From contig JAHLMK010000014.1 of NCBI GenBank assembly GCA_019915135.1, forward strand, positions 868,001-932,000: DNA of 64,000 bases, read 5' to 3'. This stretch comes from Strobilurus pachycystidiatus (Eukaryota > Basidiomycota > Agaricomycetes > Agaricales > Physalacriaceae). Positions 41,176-52,143 of this stretch are shown piece after piece. Under the pieces are notes generated by a model that had not been told where the DNA came from, did no database searches, and saw only the letters and a program-made list of their open reading frames with translations. How positions within the stretch are numbered: the stretch's first letter is position 1; each line of letters starts with the position of its first letter. The translations under genes and the position numbers were made by a program.

Positions 41176-42708
41176 CTAATAGATGACTCGAAGTCCCGAA
41201 TCCTTTACGAAAGCATTCCAAGTCTCAAGGTTCTCCGTACCCATTGAATTCGCAGTCATTGAAAGACCTTCCAGCCTAACGACTTTAGGCAGCTGGCCAC
41301 CCTTCAGCCTTTCCCGTAGCATCTTCGTTACGCGGTCGCCGACGTGTGTCTTTGGACCGGATCCAAGAAGACTAAGGGTCTTCAGGTTCGGTAACACGTC
41401 TTTGCACACCAGAATGGCCGCGCAGAACGCTACAGCTTGATTGGACGGCATTTTGAATTTCGCTTCCGTGGCGTTGGGTGTCATGCGCAGGAAGGAACCC
41501 AGTCTCTCGGACTCGTTCCCGCTACGAATGTGTCGGAAGAGATCGATTTGTGCGGGTAACCACACCACGACCTTGGAAGCGGGGAGGATGCTATCCGTTG
41601 CAAATATAGGGAAGATTTCGGGGCGGTAGAAGTATCCGCAGACGAGTTCTACGGTTTGGAGAGAGGGGACATGGAGCGCAGAGAACAGATCTGGGAGGAG
41701 TGAGGGGTCCTTCGATTCCTTGCCAGAAATGCTCTCGAGACGAAGTCTTTCCAATACTGGAAAGGAGACACTGTTTGGACGCATCGTCAGAGCATGCTTA
41801 TTGGCGCCGCACTTTATGGAGAGCGACTTCAACCCTGGCGCATGGGTGGCAAGGTGTTCCAATGGCTCTAGTGACTGCATGTCCACCCAGCTCGCTTCAC
41901 AGGAAACAAGCTGGGTAAGAGGTGATATTCCCCACTGCGGCTTCCACCCAACAGAGATGACCACTAGATGGCGTAGGCTATTCATGCGCTTCAACAAACC
42001 GTTGCTCTCCCATCTGGTGGTGAACTTGAGGACAAGCATGACGACGTTGGAGAGGTCATTTGCCCTGATGTATTGGTTCAACCTGTGTACCGAATTGGGG
42101 GAGTGGAATGACAGATTGACGCACTGCTGGAGGAGAGCAGGCGTCAGCACAGAAAGCAAAGAAGTGGGATCGGACAGGGACAAGGTAATTGAGTGCGTTC
42201 GAGCACGCTCAATTTGATATGCCAACATGCGTGCTGTCCGCAGGCGAGGAGTATGATGCTCATCTCTTTCGTCTGTATGTACGCCAATCGAGGACCACAA
42301 ACCTGGCGTATCAAGAACAAGAATGCGCCATCTTTTAGAGACCATCGATAGCACCCATGGTGCTTTACTGGGTTGGAGAGAGTCGTGCGCCCAAGGCCCG
42401 CACATGATATCGTAGACGCTTCCATTGCAAGCAGTGAATATCTCCCGGAGGACATCGTCTGGGATACGCCGAACGGGATGGAAGATCTTCTTGAGTTCCT
42501 TGGCTTTCTGGTCCGCCTCGTATCTCTGCGCCCTCAGCGACCTGAGGATCGATTCCAGTCTGTCGATCTCAGTGTCCAGCGCGAGGATGTTGTCGCCGTG
42601 CTGAGATATATACACTTGCAGAGCCAGCATGTCTGCTTCGGATGGCGCATCGTTGACCTCAACGAGAGCCGAGTCGGGAATTGCAGGATGGGGCACGGCA
42701 AACGTCAT
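41176..42708 (-). CDS. F-box-like protein with coiled coil and LRR-like repeats
   Basis: Intronless, about 510 residues. The start at 42708 (MTFAVPHPAIPDSALVEVND) is chosen because the second copy at 46563 has the same start with unrelated upstream sequence. A coiled coil (ALDTEIDRLESILRSLRAQR) precedes an F-box-like motif (HPVRRIPDDVLREIFTACN, then VSKRWRILVLDTPGLWSSI). Irregular leucine-rich segments follow. It ends WNAFVKDSGLRVI-Y. F-box-like proteins of this architecture are greatly expanded in agaricomycetes and are presumed SCF substrate adaptors; the substrate is unknown. It is inverted relative to the 46.5 kb copy, with two housekeeping genes between. Confidence 0.8.
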   Translation of the reverse strand: MTFAVPHPAIPDSALVEVNDAPSEADMLALQVYISQHGDNILALDTEIDRLESILRSLRAQRYEADQKAKELKKIFHPVRRIPDDVLREIFTACNGSVYDIMCGPWAHDSLQPSKAPWVLSMVSKRWRILVLDTPGLWSSIGVHTDERDEHHTPRLRTARMLAYQIERARTHSITLSLSDPTSLLSVLTPALLQQCVNLSFHSPNSVHRLNQYIRANDLSNVVMLVLKFTTRWESNGLLKRMNSLRHLVVISVGWKPQWGISPLTQLVSCEASWVDMQSLEPLEHLATHAPGLKSLSIKCGANKHALTMRPNSVSFPVLERLRLESISGKESKDPSLLPDLFSALHVPSLQTVELVCGYFYRPEIFPIFATDSILPASKVVVWLPAQIDLFRHIRSGNESERLGSFLRMTPNATEAKFKMPSNQAVAFCAAILVCKDVLPNLKTLSLLGSGPKTHVGDRVTKMLRERLKGGQLPKVVRLEGLSMTANSMGTENLETWNAFVKDSGLRVIY

Positions 42709-42967
42709 GTTGTCGTGGTAGGAAGAAAGAAAGAGCATACCGACGTTTGCCAAATCAAGATTCAGGGCCTTGGCTCACACGTCGGGGCCGCCTGATCGAG
42801 ACTTGACCGACGCGTGTATGTAGTGACTTATGGTCTGATTCGATCCTTGAGCCGTCTCGTCTTCACGTTGGTCCGGTCAGAGTTGCTCAAGAATTTGACA
42901 AGAGAGCATTGAGTGCGTTTCCGCGACGAACAGTAGCCAAAATGAGTTCCGTACACAATCATATACA

Positions 42968-44131
42968 CTACCAGCCAGCAAACCCCACGAGCTTGCCATC
43001 CCAGCTCCACCATATCAACTCGTCGTCCTCCTTCAAGTTCTGCTGGTCTTGGTCTTGGCCTGGCTTAAGGCAGCCCACCCAAACGCCCTCGACCTTGCCT
43101 TTCTTCTTGGATTCGCCGTCGAGAAACTGCTGCAACGTGCCGTCAAGCGATGCGGTCACATTCTGTCGTGGCACCCACGCAGGGTGTTTAAAGCGTCGAG
43201 GAGCGCGGATGAGGATGTGTGTTTGGGTAGGGTTGAGCTCTGCGGCGAGTCCGTTGCCGTCGCAGTCGGCAGATACGAGGGCGCGGGAGAGGAGGCGGTC
43301 TGCTGTTCGTAGGGCGAGTTGTTCTGCAGCATGTGAGACTTGATGTGAATTCGGTGATGGTGCACGCGAAGTAGACTCTTCCTCGCTCTCGTCCTCGTCT
43401 TCTTCTTCATCGTCACTGTCCGGAGGTGCCTGCTCGTCATCGCAATCTCCTGCATCACTACTGTCCTCGTCTCCTTCCTCCTCGTTATCTTCCTCTTCCT
43501 CGTCATCTTCTTCCTCCTCGTCCTCGCTGTCGTCGTCGGGCTGGTCATCCCTTTGACCCCAGATCTTGGTCTCCAGCCCGTCAACCGCAAGAAGGACCCT
43601 GGATTTCGCCGTGCCGACGCTAGGCCCAATCATGATGGCGAGATAGGCCTTGCTAGTACCCGCGCCGCCAGCACTAGCACGGGCAAAGGCGGTCGACAGA
43701 GCGGTGAACGTCGTGTCCAGATGTGACGCAAGCGTGTCATACGAGTCCAGCAGCTCGGACCTCAACTTTGCCGTGCGCGAGTTGGTCGATTTGGTTCCCG
43801 ACATGCGCGCCAGTTGGGCGATTGGCCTGCAGTGCACGCGATCAGTGTACTAATCTATGATGGCCTATTCGGATACGTACATTGGGATCTGATTTTTCAG
43901 AAAGAGAACGTGGCCGAGGAGGCTAGCCGCCACACTTGCTGCGACGGTGTCCGAAATCGATTCGCTCTGGAGCTGCACCAGTGGAATGTGCCCGCGAACA
44001 GCTGGAAGTGCGCCATTTCCTGCAGACGATGATGACAGAGGAAGCCGGGGAGGAGCTGACAATGGTGTCGGCCGCTGGGCTGCTGCTGAAGGCGGTGGCT
44101 GCTCGCTGTGCGCGACGACGAGGAGAGGCAT
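42968..44131 (-). CDS. Putative MAD2-binding (p31comet-like) protein
   Basis: Two exons joined at NQIP-MPIAQLARM. The first exon starts MPLLVVAHSEQPPPSAAAQR. The body has LLGHVLFLKNQIPMPIAQL, LLDSYDTLASHLDTTFTAL and AYLAIMIGPSVGTAKSRVLL, a pattern of helices and strand resembling the HORMA-like MAD2L1-binding proteins, which silence the spindle checkpoint. A long Glu/Asp tract (DDDSEDEEEEDDEEEEDNEE) is inserted in the middle. The C-terminus has WVPRQNVTASLDGTLQQFLD and ELIWWSWDGKLVGFAGW. The gene model is solid; the functional assignment is an inference from motif spacing. Divergent from ADE2 with 133 bp between starts. Confidence 0.6.
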
Positions 44132-44264
44132 GTTGGTGGCGCGGAATGAAGATCTAAATTGGAATTTCGGCAATTCAACAGGCGTGTTCCAAGCACGTGA
44201 TGCTATCTCCGGCGGCCCGAGATCCGATGCGATCAACTTTTTTGTTCTTATCCTCCGTCCACCA

Positions 44265-46118
44265 TGTCTTCGTCGAAAGTGGTTGGAATTCTCGGTGCGG
44301 GTATGCAACTATTGACACTATGCTATACATACGCTAATACAGCTCTTAATTTCAGACTCTCGCGTAAACTGTAGCAAACCAAGACTCAACTCAACATGAT
44401 ATAGGTGGCGGCCAGCTCGGTCGCATGCTAGCGGCGTCGGCGTCGTTGTTGAATATCCCTATTGTTATTCTCGACGTCGGTGATACTGGTCCAGCAAAAC
44501 AAGTCTCATTGGGCTCCCACATCGACGGCTCATTCACCGACCCCCAGAAAATTCGCGATCTCGCAGCCAAAGTTGACGTTCTGACCGTCGAGATCGAACA
44601 TGTCGATGTCGATGCTCTAGAGAGCCTGGAAGGTCAGGTTGAGATCCATCCAAGCCCACAGACTATCCGCATCATCCAAGATAAATTCCGCCAAAAGGAA
44701 CACTTGCGCGCTCATGGCTGTCCACTCGGGCCCTACAAGGAGGTCTCTTCGTCTGTGGAAGCTATAGCGGCTGCGGCGAAAGAGCTAGGTCTTCCTCTGA
44801 TGCTGAAGAGTCGAACCTTGGCCTACGATGGCCGAGGTAATTATGTCCTCCGAACGATAGACGATATTCCCGCTGCCATATCCGCGCTAGGCTCCAGACC
44901 ACTCTACGCTGAGAAATGGGTGCCGTTTACCCTCGAGATAGCTGTCATGGTTGTTCGCTCAGTTGACGGCACAGTACAGTCGTATCCCGCTGTCGAAACA
45001 GTCCACAAAGACAATATCTGCCATCTCGTTTTCGCGCCACTTCGAAGTCGGCATGCAGATTTGGCTGCGAAAGCACAGGCCATTGCCGAAAGTGCTGTTG
45101 CAACCTTTGGAGGTGCCGGAATTTTCGGTGTCGAAATGTTTCTCATGGAGAATGGTCTGTACTTTGCACCTTCGCCTTGAAGCCTTCTAATACTAATGGG
45201 ATGATTACGATAGGTGAAATATATATCAACGAAATTGCTCCCCGGCCGCACAATTCCGGACACTATACGATCGAAGCCTGTGAAACCTCGCAATACGAAA
45301 ATCACCTCCGCTCCATCCTGTCCCTTCCTCTCGGCTCGACCAAGCTAAAGGTCCCATCTGCCGCCATGCTAAACCTCATCGGCACCTCCTCATCCATGTC
45401 CAGCATCACTTCCATAACCACCACAGCCCTAAACCTCTCCGGTGCCACTGTCCACCTTTACGGCAAAACCGAATGCAGAAAAGGCCGCAAGATGGGGCAT
45501 ATAACTCTCGTCGCAGACTCGGACGCGGAGCTACGCGCGAACCTCCGTCAACTGCTCGATGACGAAGACAAGGAGCTTTACGCACCAGTTCCCGTCCACT
45601 CCCACCCACAGCCATTGGTCGGCGTCATCATGGGCTCCGACTCTGACCTGCCAGTCATGCTGCCTGCTGCACGAATGCTTGACGAATTCCAGATCCCTTA
45701 CGAGCTCACCATCGTCTCAGCACATCGTACTCCCGATCGGATGGTTGAGTACGCGCGGTCCGCCGCATCGAGGGGTCTGCGTACTATCATTGCTGGGGCA
45801 GGAGGGGCAGCCCATCTCCCTGGCATGGTCGCCGCCTTGACTGCACTACCCGTCATCGGCGTTCCCGTCAAGGGAAGCTCGTTGGACGGCGTCGATTCTT
45901 TGCATAGCATTGTGCAGATGCCTAGAGGCATTCCCGTCGCGACTGTGGCGATCAATAACGGGACGAATGCTGGTCTATTGGCGGTGCGAATTCTTTCAGC
46001 GGGTATGCCGCGTCTGGTTGGGGAGATGGAGGCGTACCTTCGGGGGCTTGAGACGGAGGTTATGGGCAAGGTTGAGCGACTGGAGAATGTTGGCTGGGAA
46101 GCGTATAAACCACTGTAA
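44265..46118 (+). CDS. ADE2: Phosphoribosylaminoimidazole carboxylase
   Basis: Purine biosynthesis, AIR to CAIR. Fused enzyme as in other fungi: an N-terminal PurK-like ATP-grasp domain ([68 protein letters not shown]) and a C-terminal PurE-like domain ([53 protein letters not shown]). Two introns: a 109-nt one inside the GAGGGQ glycine motif, and one after MEN before GEIYINE. About 565 residues, normal for the family. Shares a short divergent promoter with the p31comet-like gene. Confidence 0.96.
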
Positions 46119-46562
46119 TAATGAGAGAGAAGTGTAGACATAAGTTTGTTAGTGTACGCCCTTTGTAGTCTTTCTCTTGTATCTTACACAAGTATATGAG
46201 CTAGGAGAAATGAAGCGTAACTTCGTCATGCGGATGTAGATTCAAATCTACAATCCAAGTTTCCAATCCATTCATCAGATACCAATAGACTCGAGCCAGC
46301 CCAATCTTGCGAACTTGACAATAGTCGACTCACGGCAGATCCTGGAATCAAAGCCCTCAAGTGTCTTCGTGGCTGGAGTTGGCCTGAGTAGCGTACATCG
46401 CGCACAATGCATGACCGTAACTCACTACGAATGAGTAAGGCTAGCTAGAGCTCTGACGCGTCGGTCAAGTCCCGATCGAGGCAGTCCCGACATGTTCAAG
46501 GCCCCTAAATCTTGATTTGGAAAACGTCGGGTTTCTCTTTCTTTCTTCCCTACCACCATAAC
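46119..46562. other. Intergenic, upstream of second F-box-like gene
   Basis: The last 110 bp before 46563 resemble the region upstream of the inverted copy at 42708 (both contain GACGCGTCGGTCAAGT or a near match and CTTGATTTGG), so the duplication includes the promoter. Confidence 0.55.
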
Positions 46563-48134
46563 ATGACGTTCACAGTGCCCCATCCTGCAATCCCGGACTC
46601 AGCTCTGGTTGGGGTCAACGATGTGCCATCCGAGGCAGACATGCTGGCTCTGCAAGCGTGTATATCTCAGCACGACGAGAACATCCTCGCGCTGGACAGT
46701 GAGATCGATAGACTGGAATCGATCCTCAGGTCGTTGAGGGCACAAAGATACGAGGCGGACCAGAAAGCCAAGGAACTCAAGACGATTCACAATCCTGTTC
46801 GGCGTATCCCAGACGATGTCCTCCGGGAGATATTCACGGCTTGCAATAAAAGCGTCTACTATATCATGCGCGGGAACTCGGCGCACGACTCGCTCCAACT
46901 CAGTGACGCGCCATGGGTACTTTCTAAGGTCTGCAAAAGATGGCGTACTCTTGTTCTTGACACGCCAAGTTTGTGGTCCTCGATTGGCATGCATGCAGAC
47001 GAAACATACGAGCCGTTCACTTCTCGGCGGAAAGCACACATGTTGGCATATCAAATCGAGCGTGCTCGAATGCACCCAATCACCTTATCCCTATCTGATA
47101 TCACCCCTACTTTCCAGTCTCTTTTGACGCCTGCTCTCCTCAAGCAGTGCGTCAATCTGTCATTCCACTCCTTGCATATCCATCCGGCGTCTGTGCTGAG
47201 CCACTCCATCGAGGCAAATGACCTCTCCAACGTTGTAGTGCTTGCCCTAACTTGCATCACCCATTCCGTCGATTCTTCCAGGATTGAGAACATGGGTCTA
47301 TTCAGGCAAATGGTCAATCTACGCCACCTGGTGGTTACCTCTATCAGGTGGACATCGAAGTGGGGCATATCACCTCTCACTCACCTTGTTTCCTGTGAAG
47401 CGACCTGGGCGAACGTGGAATCACTGGAGCCTTTGGAACATCTTGCCACCAATGCGCCAAGGCTGAAGTCGCTCAACATAAAGTGCGGCGACAAAGAGCA
47501 TGCGTTGACGACGCGTCCAAACTCCGTCTCCTTTCCAGCCTTGGAAACACTGCGTCTTGAAGTCATTTCTGACAGGGAATCGACGGACCCCATGCTCCTC
47601 CCGAGTCTGTTCTCTGCGCTCCACGTCCCCTCCATCCAAATCATAGAACTCGCCTGCGGATCCTTATACCGTTCTGGGATGTTCCCGGAATTTGCAACGG
47701 AGAGCATCTGCCCCGCTTCCAAAGTCGTTGTACGTCTACCCGCAGAAATCAATGTCCTCCGACACATTCGTAACCTGAACGAGTCCGATGGACTGGGTTC
47801 CTTCCTGCGTATGACACCCCACGCTACGGAAGCGACGTTCAAAATTCAGTCTAGCCAAGCTTTAGCGTTGTGCATGGCCGTTCTGGCCTGCACAGACGTG
47901 CTACCGAACGTGAAGATTCTCAGTCTTTTTGGATCTGGGACGAAGACGCACGTCGGCGACCGGGTAACCGAGATGTTACGGGATAGGTTGAGGGGTGGCC
48001 TGTTGCCTGAAGTCGTTAAGTTGGAAGGTCTCCCCATGACTGGGAAGTCCATGGGTCAGGAGAACTTTGAGTCTTGGAATGCTTTTGTAATGGAGTTCGG
48101 ACTTCGAGTCATACAATCAAGTAATGCTTCGTAA
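46563..48134 (+). CDS. F-box-like protein with coiled coil and LRR-like repeats, second copy
   Basis: Intronless paralogue of the gene at 41176-42708, about 523 residues. MTFTVPHPAIPDSALVGVND starts it; ALDSEIDRLESILRSLRAQR is the coiled coil; NPVRRIPDDVLREIFTACNK and VCKRWRTLVLDTPSLWSSI form the F-box-like region. It has a slightly longer middle (SVDSSRIENMGLFRQMVN) and a longer tail (GLRVIQSSNAS). Upstream in-frame codons lead to another possible Met, but the conserved start is at 46563. No defects seen. Likely an SCF adaptor, inferred from architecture only. Confidence 0.8.
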   Translation: MTFTVPHPAIPDSALVGVNDVPSEADMLALQACISQHDENILALDSEIDRLESILRSLRAQRYEADQKAKELKTIHNPVRRIPDDVLREIFTACNKSVYYIMRGNSAHDSLQLSDAPWVLSKVCKRWRTLVLDTPSLWSSIGMHADETYEPFTSRRKAHMLAYQIERARMHPITLSLSDITPTFQSLLTPALLKQCVNLSFHSLHIHPASVLSHSIEANDLSNVVVLALTCITHSVDSSRIENMGLFRQMVNLRHLVVTSIRWTSKWGISPLTHLVSCEATWANVESLEPLEHLATNAPRLKSLNIKCGDKEHALTTRPNSVSFPALETLRLEVISDRESTDPMLLPSLFSALHVPSIQIIELACGSLYRSGMFPEFATESICPASKVVVRLPAEINVLRHIRNLNESDGLGSFLRMTPHATEATFKIQSSQALALCMAVLACTDVLPNVKILSLFGSGTKTHVGDRVTEMLRDRLRGGLLPEVVKLEGLPMTGKSMGQENFESWNAFVMEFGLRVIQSSNAS

Positions 48135-48275
48135 TGGCAAGTAACGTATTCACTACATTGTACCAATAAGCTGCAAATCCATAGTCACACATATAAATAT
48201 TCGAATCTCGAGTCTCTGATTTACGCGGTCAACGTTACTAAGGAAAAGTCGCTTCTTGATGCTTTGACGCGGAGA

Positions 48276-49509
48276 CTAGACGACTGTATTCATCGTCTTC
48301 ATCTCCCACGCATCCTGGCCGCCACTATAAGTTACAGACTGCGACTGATCGACTGATATCTGTAACGGCATCGTTCTAGAGTTACTTGGATATGTACTGT
48401 GGCCGTGGGACAGCCCCAGACCAACACGGACTACGATAAGGGTGGGAACAATAGCCTGAAGTGCGATCTCAGACACGACTGCTAAGCCAAGAAAGTGAAC
48501 ATACGCTTATTTGTCCGATAGAGTCTCCCAAGATGTTGCCCGCCTGCTTTTTACTGTAGACGAAAGCTAAGAGGAGGGTCGCGTTGAGAGCGTAGATGGC
48601 GCCGGATTCGACGATGGTCCAGATTATTTTCATGTATGTGGCGCCCGACCTGAATTTGTTCTGGCGGGCGAGACGGGATACCCACCAGATGCGAGACGCG
48701 ATTAGAAGGGCAACCCCGACCTGGGTTGCAAGGCTGAGGGAGTAGGTGATCTTGAGCCAGCTGCGGAGGTTGTCTCCGGAGGATGGTTCTGTGGCGAGTC
48801 GGGAGAGACACCAAATTGAAATGTAACCGCACGCTATAGGAAAGCGATGTAAGCATTCTGCGAGGCAAAAAGAACGTCGGTGTTACCTCCGAACGCAGTG
48901 GTCATCAAAATGGGAGGCACACAGATCACGAGCTTTTTATCCCAGAGAAGGTACAACCGCCAAATCAAAATGATGTCCCCAAGCAAGCACTATGTATGGG
49001 TCGTCAGCGGTTCGAGATGCCGTTCCAAAAGATATACGCACATTCGTGATGGTCGCCGCCTCTTGCAGAATATGAATCGGAAGGGACTGATCGGTCCAAT
49101 ACAAGATGGTCTCTTCAGGGCCCGTGTTGTGCCAAATAAAGCCCTCAATCAGAGCACGTAGTCCTGATGCAACATGGACGGTGGAAAGAATGAACTGGGC
49201 TGTTGTACACGTCAGAAGTATCCTGAAATGATGTCACAATCAGCGAGGAATATATACAATGTACAGCGACACATACCATGATGCTTGCATACCTCTCTTT
49301 ATCAGAACGTGAATGCAGCACAGATACAGAGCAAGACTGAGAGCCAGAAGTCAGAACAAAGCAAGCCGATGCAATGATACATACTTGACGCCTAAGTTGT
49401 TATCTCTTAGCACGAGCATAGCACGGCGAACATGAAAGGTCTTACCATAGAGCAAGGTAGTGCACCACAAACCAACAAGAGCAGCAAAGTCTGGTGTGAG
49501 GTCCTTCAT
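48276..49509 (-). CDS. Agaricomycete multispanning membrane protein (7TM-like)
   Basis: Six or so exons. The start at 49509 gives MKDLTPDFAALVGLWCTTLL. Hydrophobic segments follow: VKLALYLCCIHVLI, WILLTCTTAQFILSTVHVAS, CLLGDIILIWRLYLLW, LVICVPPILMTTAFGACGYI, YSLSLATQVGVALLIASRIW, IVESGAIYALNATLLLAFVY and AIVPTLIVVRVGLGLS. That makes seven segments and a Ser/Gln-rich cytoplasmic tail. The layout, with charged loops such as RLARQNKFRSGATY before the sixth helix, is typical of a large agaricomycete family of unknown receptors or integral membrane proteins. No ligand can be inferred. Confidence 0.75.
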
Positions 49510-50462
49510 GATAGGCGATACTTTGATTGAAAGCGAAGAGTGCAGCTTTTAAACGTACCTTCTCCTGCGTATGATGTGTATGATTAATGGGTCTGATGGC
49601 AGAAAAGCTTCCAACGGGGCTGTGTCAGTCAAGCAACCATCGCATTGTCAAAGGTCTGATTGCGACGGAGGCTTGACCGTGATAGTGAACGAGGCGGAAG
49701 TTCTGAGCCTCGAGGATGTACATACCACAGTTGAGTCGGGCATCAAATCATCATCTTCTACCGTTGACAGTCAGAACACTTTCCGTATCTGATGCGCGAG
49801 TCACTGTACCGCAACAATGCGCTCAGTCGTGAGAGCGCGTCATGGGCCCCTTCGGACATGTCTGTGCAGAACACTGAAGTTCTCGACCTTTGGCGTATAG
49901 TGGACCAGCCTGGAAAGGATACTCAGGAGGTAGGACAGCCCAAGTTCCAATATGAGAGACTGGAGTATAGTGCGAGCTACGCTGGAAGAGCAAGGGCCAA
50001 CAAGCGACATGTAAATCACCATCACGTTTCCGGAGGCGCTATGTTTGCCTCGAAGAAGGCCATCTGTACTAAAGGCAGTTGCTCGTACCGTGGACAGTTC
50101 CGTTGTACTGGAGACAGTTCCGTTGAATACATCATGATGTGAACGTGAGCAGGAACCCTCTGTAGACGCGTTCGAAATGATTGCGCCACAGCTCAGTCGA
50201 GTGTCCATTTTCTGTCCGGCCAATTCTTTCCCGTGTCTGACTCGTACTGTCATCAGTTCATACAGGGCCTCCAGTAGCCTTAGGTCCATCGGGTTATCGT
50301 AAAAGAGGGAAGCTGGTGGCAGAAGAGAAAGCCAAGATCGGTCAACCGGACCGGTATCCCCGAGTAGTGATCGCGGGCGTGATTGGCAAATCGATTCTTT
50401 GCTCTTTACCACAACATACCTAACTTCCTGATAACTTCAAGCGTTGGACGAATCTCGGCTCC
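49510..50462. other. Intergenic, with an unresolved minus-strand open frame
   Basis: The minus strand is open for 190 codons at 49840-50412. Parts of it (VMVIYMSLVGP and a hydrophobic stretch after it) hint at a decayed membrane protein, but I could not build exons. Treated as non-coding. Confidence 0.35.
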
Positions 50463-51621
50463 ATGGCTAAGAAGGGCTCTGATTACGCCTCGCCCAGTCG
50501 CGGCAAAAGAGGCGGTCGGGGACGCGGCAGAGGCGGCGCAACCGCAACGAGACGTAAAGAACGAGTTGTCTCAACTGATGTGCGCCCAGACAGTGCCGTC
50601 GACGATGTGTCCGACGATGACGAAGGTGCGTCACAACCTGCCCTTGTCGACTCTAGTTTGACGGTGGCTGCGGCAGGCTCGGGCTCGGGCGACGATGAAG
50701 ACAACGTCAAAATCGAGGTGCCCGTCGCCATGTGGGTAGGCCGCCTCCAACGATGGCCTATACCCCCGACTCATGCTCTGGCCAAGATAGGATTTTGACC
50801 ACTGCGATCCCCGACGCTGCTCAGGCAAAAAGCTATCCAGACTGGGTCTTATCAAGGAACTAAAGGTTGGGGCAAGATTCAGAGGCATAGTTGTATCGTA
50901 GGTTGCGACCAGTTCTTTAGCTTGGGCAATCTAATTGTAATCTAGCCCGAAAGGAACTCAAATCATCTCTCCAGCCGACAGGGAGGTCATTCAGCAAGGC
51001 GGGTTAGCCGTTGTGGAGTGTTCCTGGGCGCGACTGGACGATGTTCCCTTCAACAAGATTGCTAGTCCGCATGAACGTCTACGTTAGTACTGCCGTTCCC
51101 CACTTACCTCTCGTAGCCAACTGTCCTTTAGTGCCGTATCTTATCGCAACAAACCCCACAAATTATGGCAAACCATGGCGTTTGAACTGCGTCGAAGCAC
51201 TGGCCGCCGCCTTCTACATCACTGGTTTTGACTCGTACGCCGCCAAACTGCTCTCCGGCTTTGGATGGGGTGGTTCTTTTTGGAACGTCAACAAGTGCGC
51301 TTTCCCGATTCAATCTATATACACCAAATGTTGACGATAATCAGAGCGTACTTCGAGCAATACAAGACATGTTCGTCGTCGGAAGAGATCACGGCTATGC
51401 AGGAAAAAATCATCGAAGAACTGGAGACGAGTTACCAGGATTCGAGACGGGATAAAGGTAAGCTTGCTGCCATGAACTCAAACAATGTCTGATGGGACGT
51501 AGATGAGCCTCACGAGGATGGAGAAGACCTGCTTGTTCGTAATCCGAATCACCAGTTGGATTCGGACGAGGACGAGCCTGGTCCCGAGTCTAGTGAAGAC
51601 GACGACGACCGCTCTGTGTAG
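50463..51621 (+). CDS. TSR3: 18S rRNA aminocarboxypropyltransferase
   Basis: Adds the acp group to a hypermodified pseudouridine in 18S rRNA during 40S maturation, in nucleus and cytoplasm. Basic Gly-rich start (MAKKGSDYASPSRGKRGGRG), acidic linker, then the conserved core: DFDHCDPRRCSGKKLSRLGL, GARFRGIVVSPKGTQIISPA, GGLAVVECSWARLDDVPFNK, SPHERLLPYLIATNPTNYGK, PWRLNCVEALAAAFYITGFD and GFGWGGSFWNVNK. The acidic C-terminal tail ends EDDDDRSV. Five introns; the donor after IVVS is the GTAGGT in 'tcgtaggt', which restores frame. Length and motif order match the yeast and human enzymes. Confidence 0.95.
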
Positions 51622-52143
51622 AAATCGATCCATCCATCTTTTGTGCTATCTTTGACAGTCGTATGGTTGCGCAGCCGCTACGACATTGCCAGTCTTGAAC
51701 TCTAAGTGCACAAGCTATATCGCCACGCTCTGTGTTTCGAAGGTTCAGAGTTGGAGTCGATGCGTATCGCCGTGACAATTCTCCCATTCAGTACTTGAGC
51801 TTCCTATGTATGCTTCGTTCAGAGTGGTACTCTGCGTGTGCATACACCGTCGTGCAAGTCCTCGCTCATAGCTCAGGCTCTTCGCTGGCATCGATGCATC
51901 TCACTTACACCCAACCACCACCCGGATCTCTGGGTGTCTCCTTCGTCTACATTCAGAAACACCCAGAGAACCAGAGAACTGTTTCCACACTTTCAATGCT
52001 GCTCTTCAATCACTAGTCAAAGCACCTAATCTGACATGATCAGTTCAGCTGTAGTGGTCTTGGCAGCATGCAACGAAGTAGTCAAAGTTCATCGGCGGGG
52101 AAGGTGCGCCATATGTTATAAAGTTCTCGAGCTCTTACGATGG
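51622..52143. other. Intergenic between convergent genes
   Basis: 522 bp between the TSR3 stop and the stop of the frameshifted F-box-like gene. No gene or repeat seen. Confidence 0.5.

Noticed and set aside
49840..50412. 190-codon minus-strand open frame, possible second membrane protein
   Set aside because: Only fragments look like a transmembrane protein; no splice model yields a full set of helices, and composition is otherwise random.
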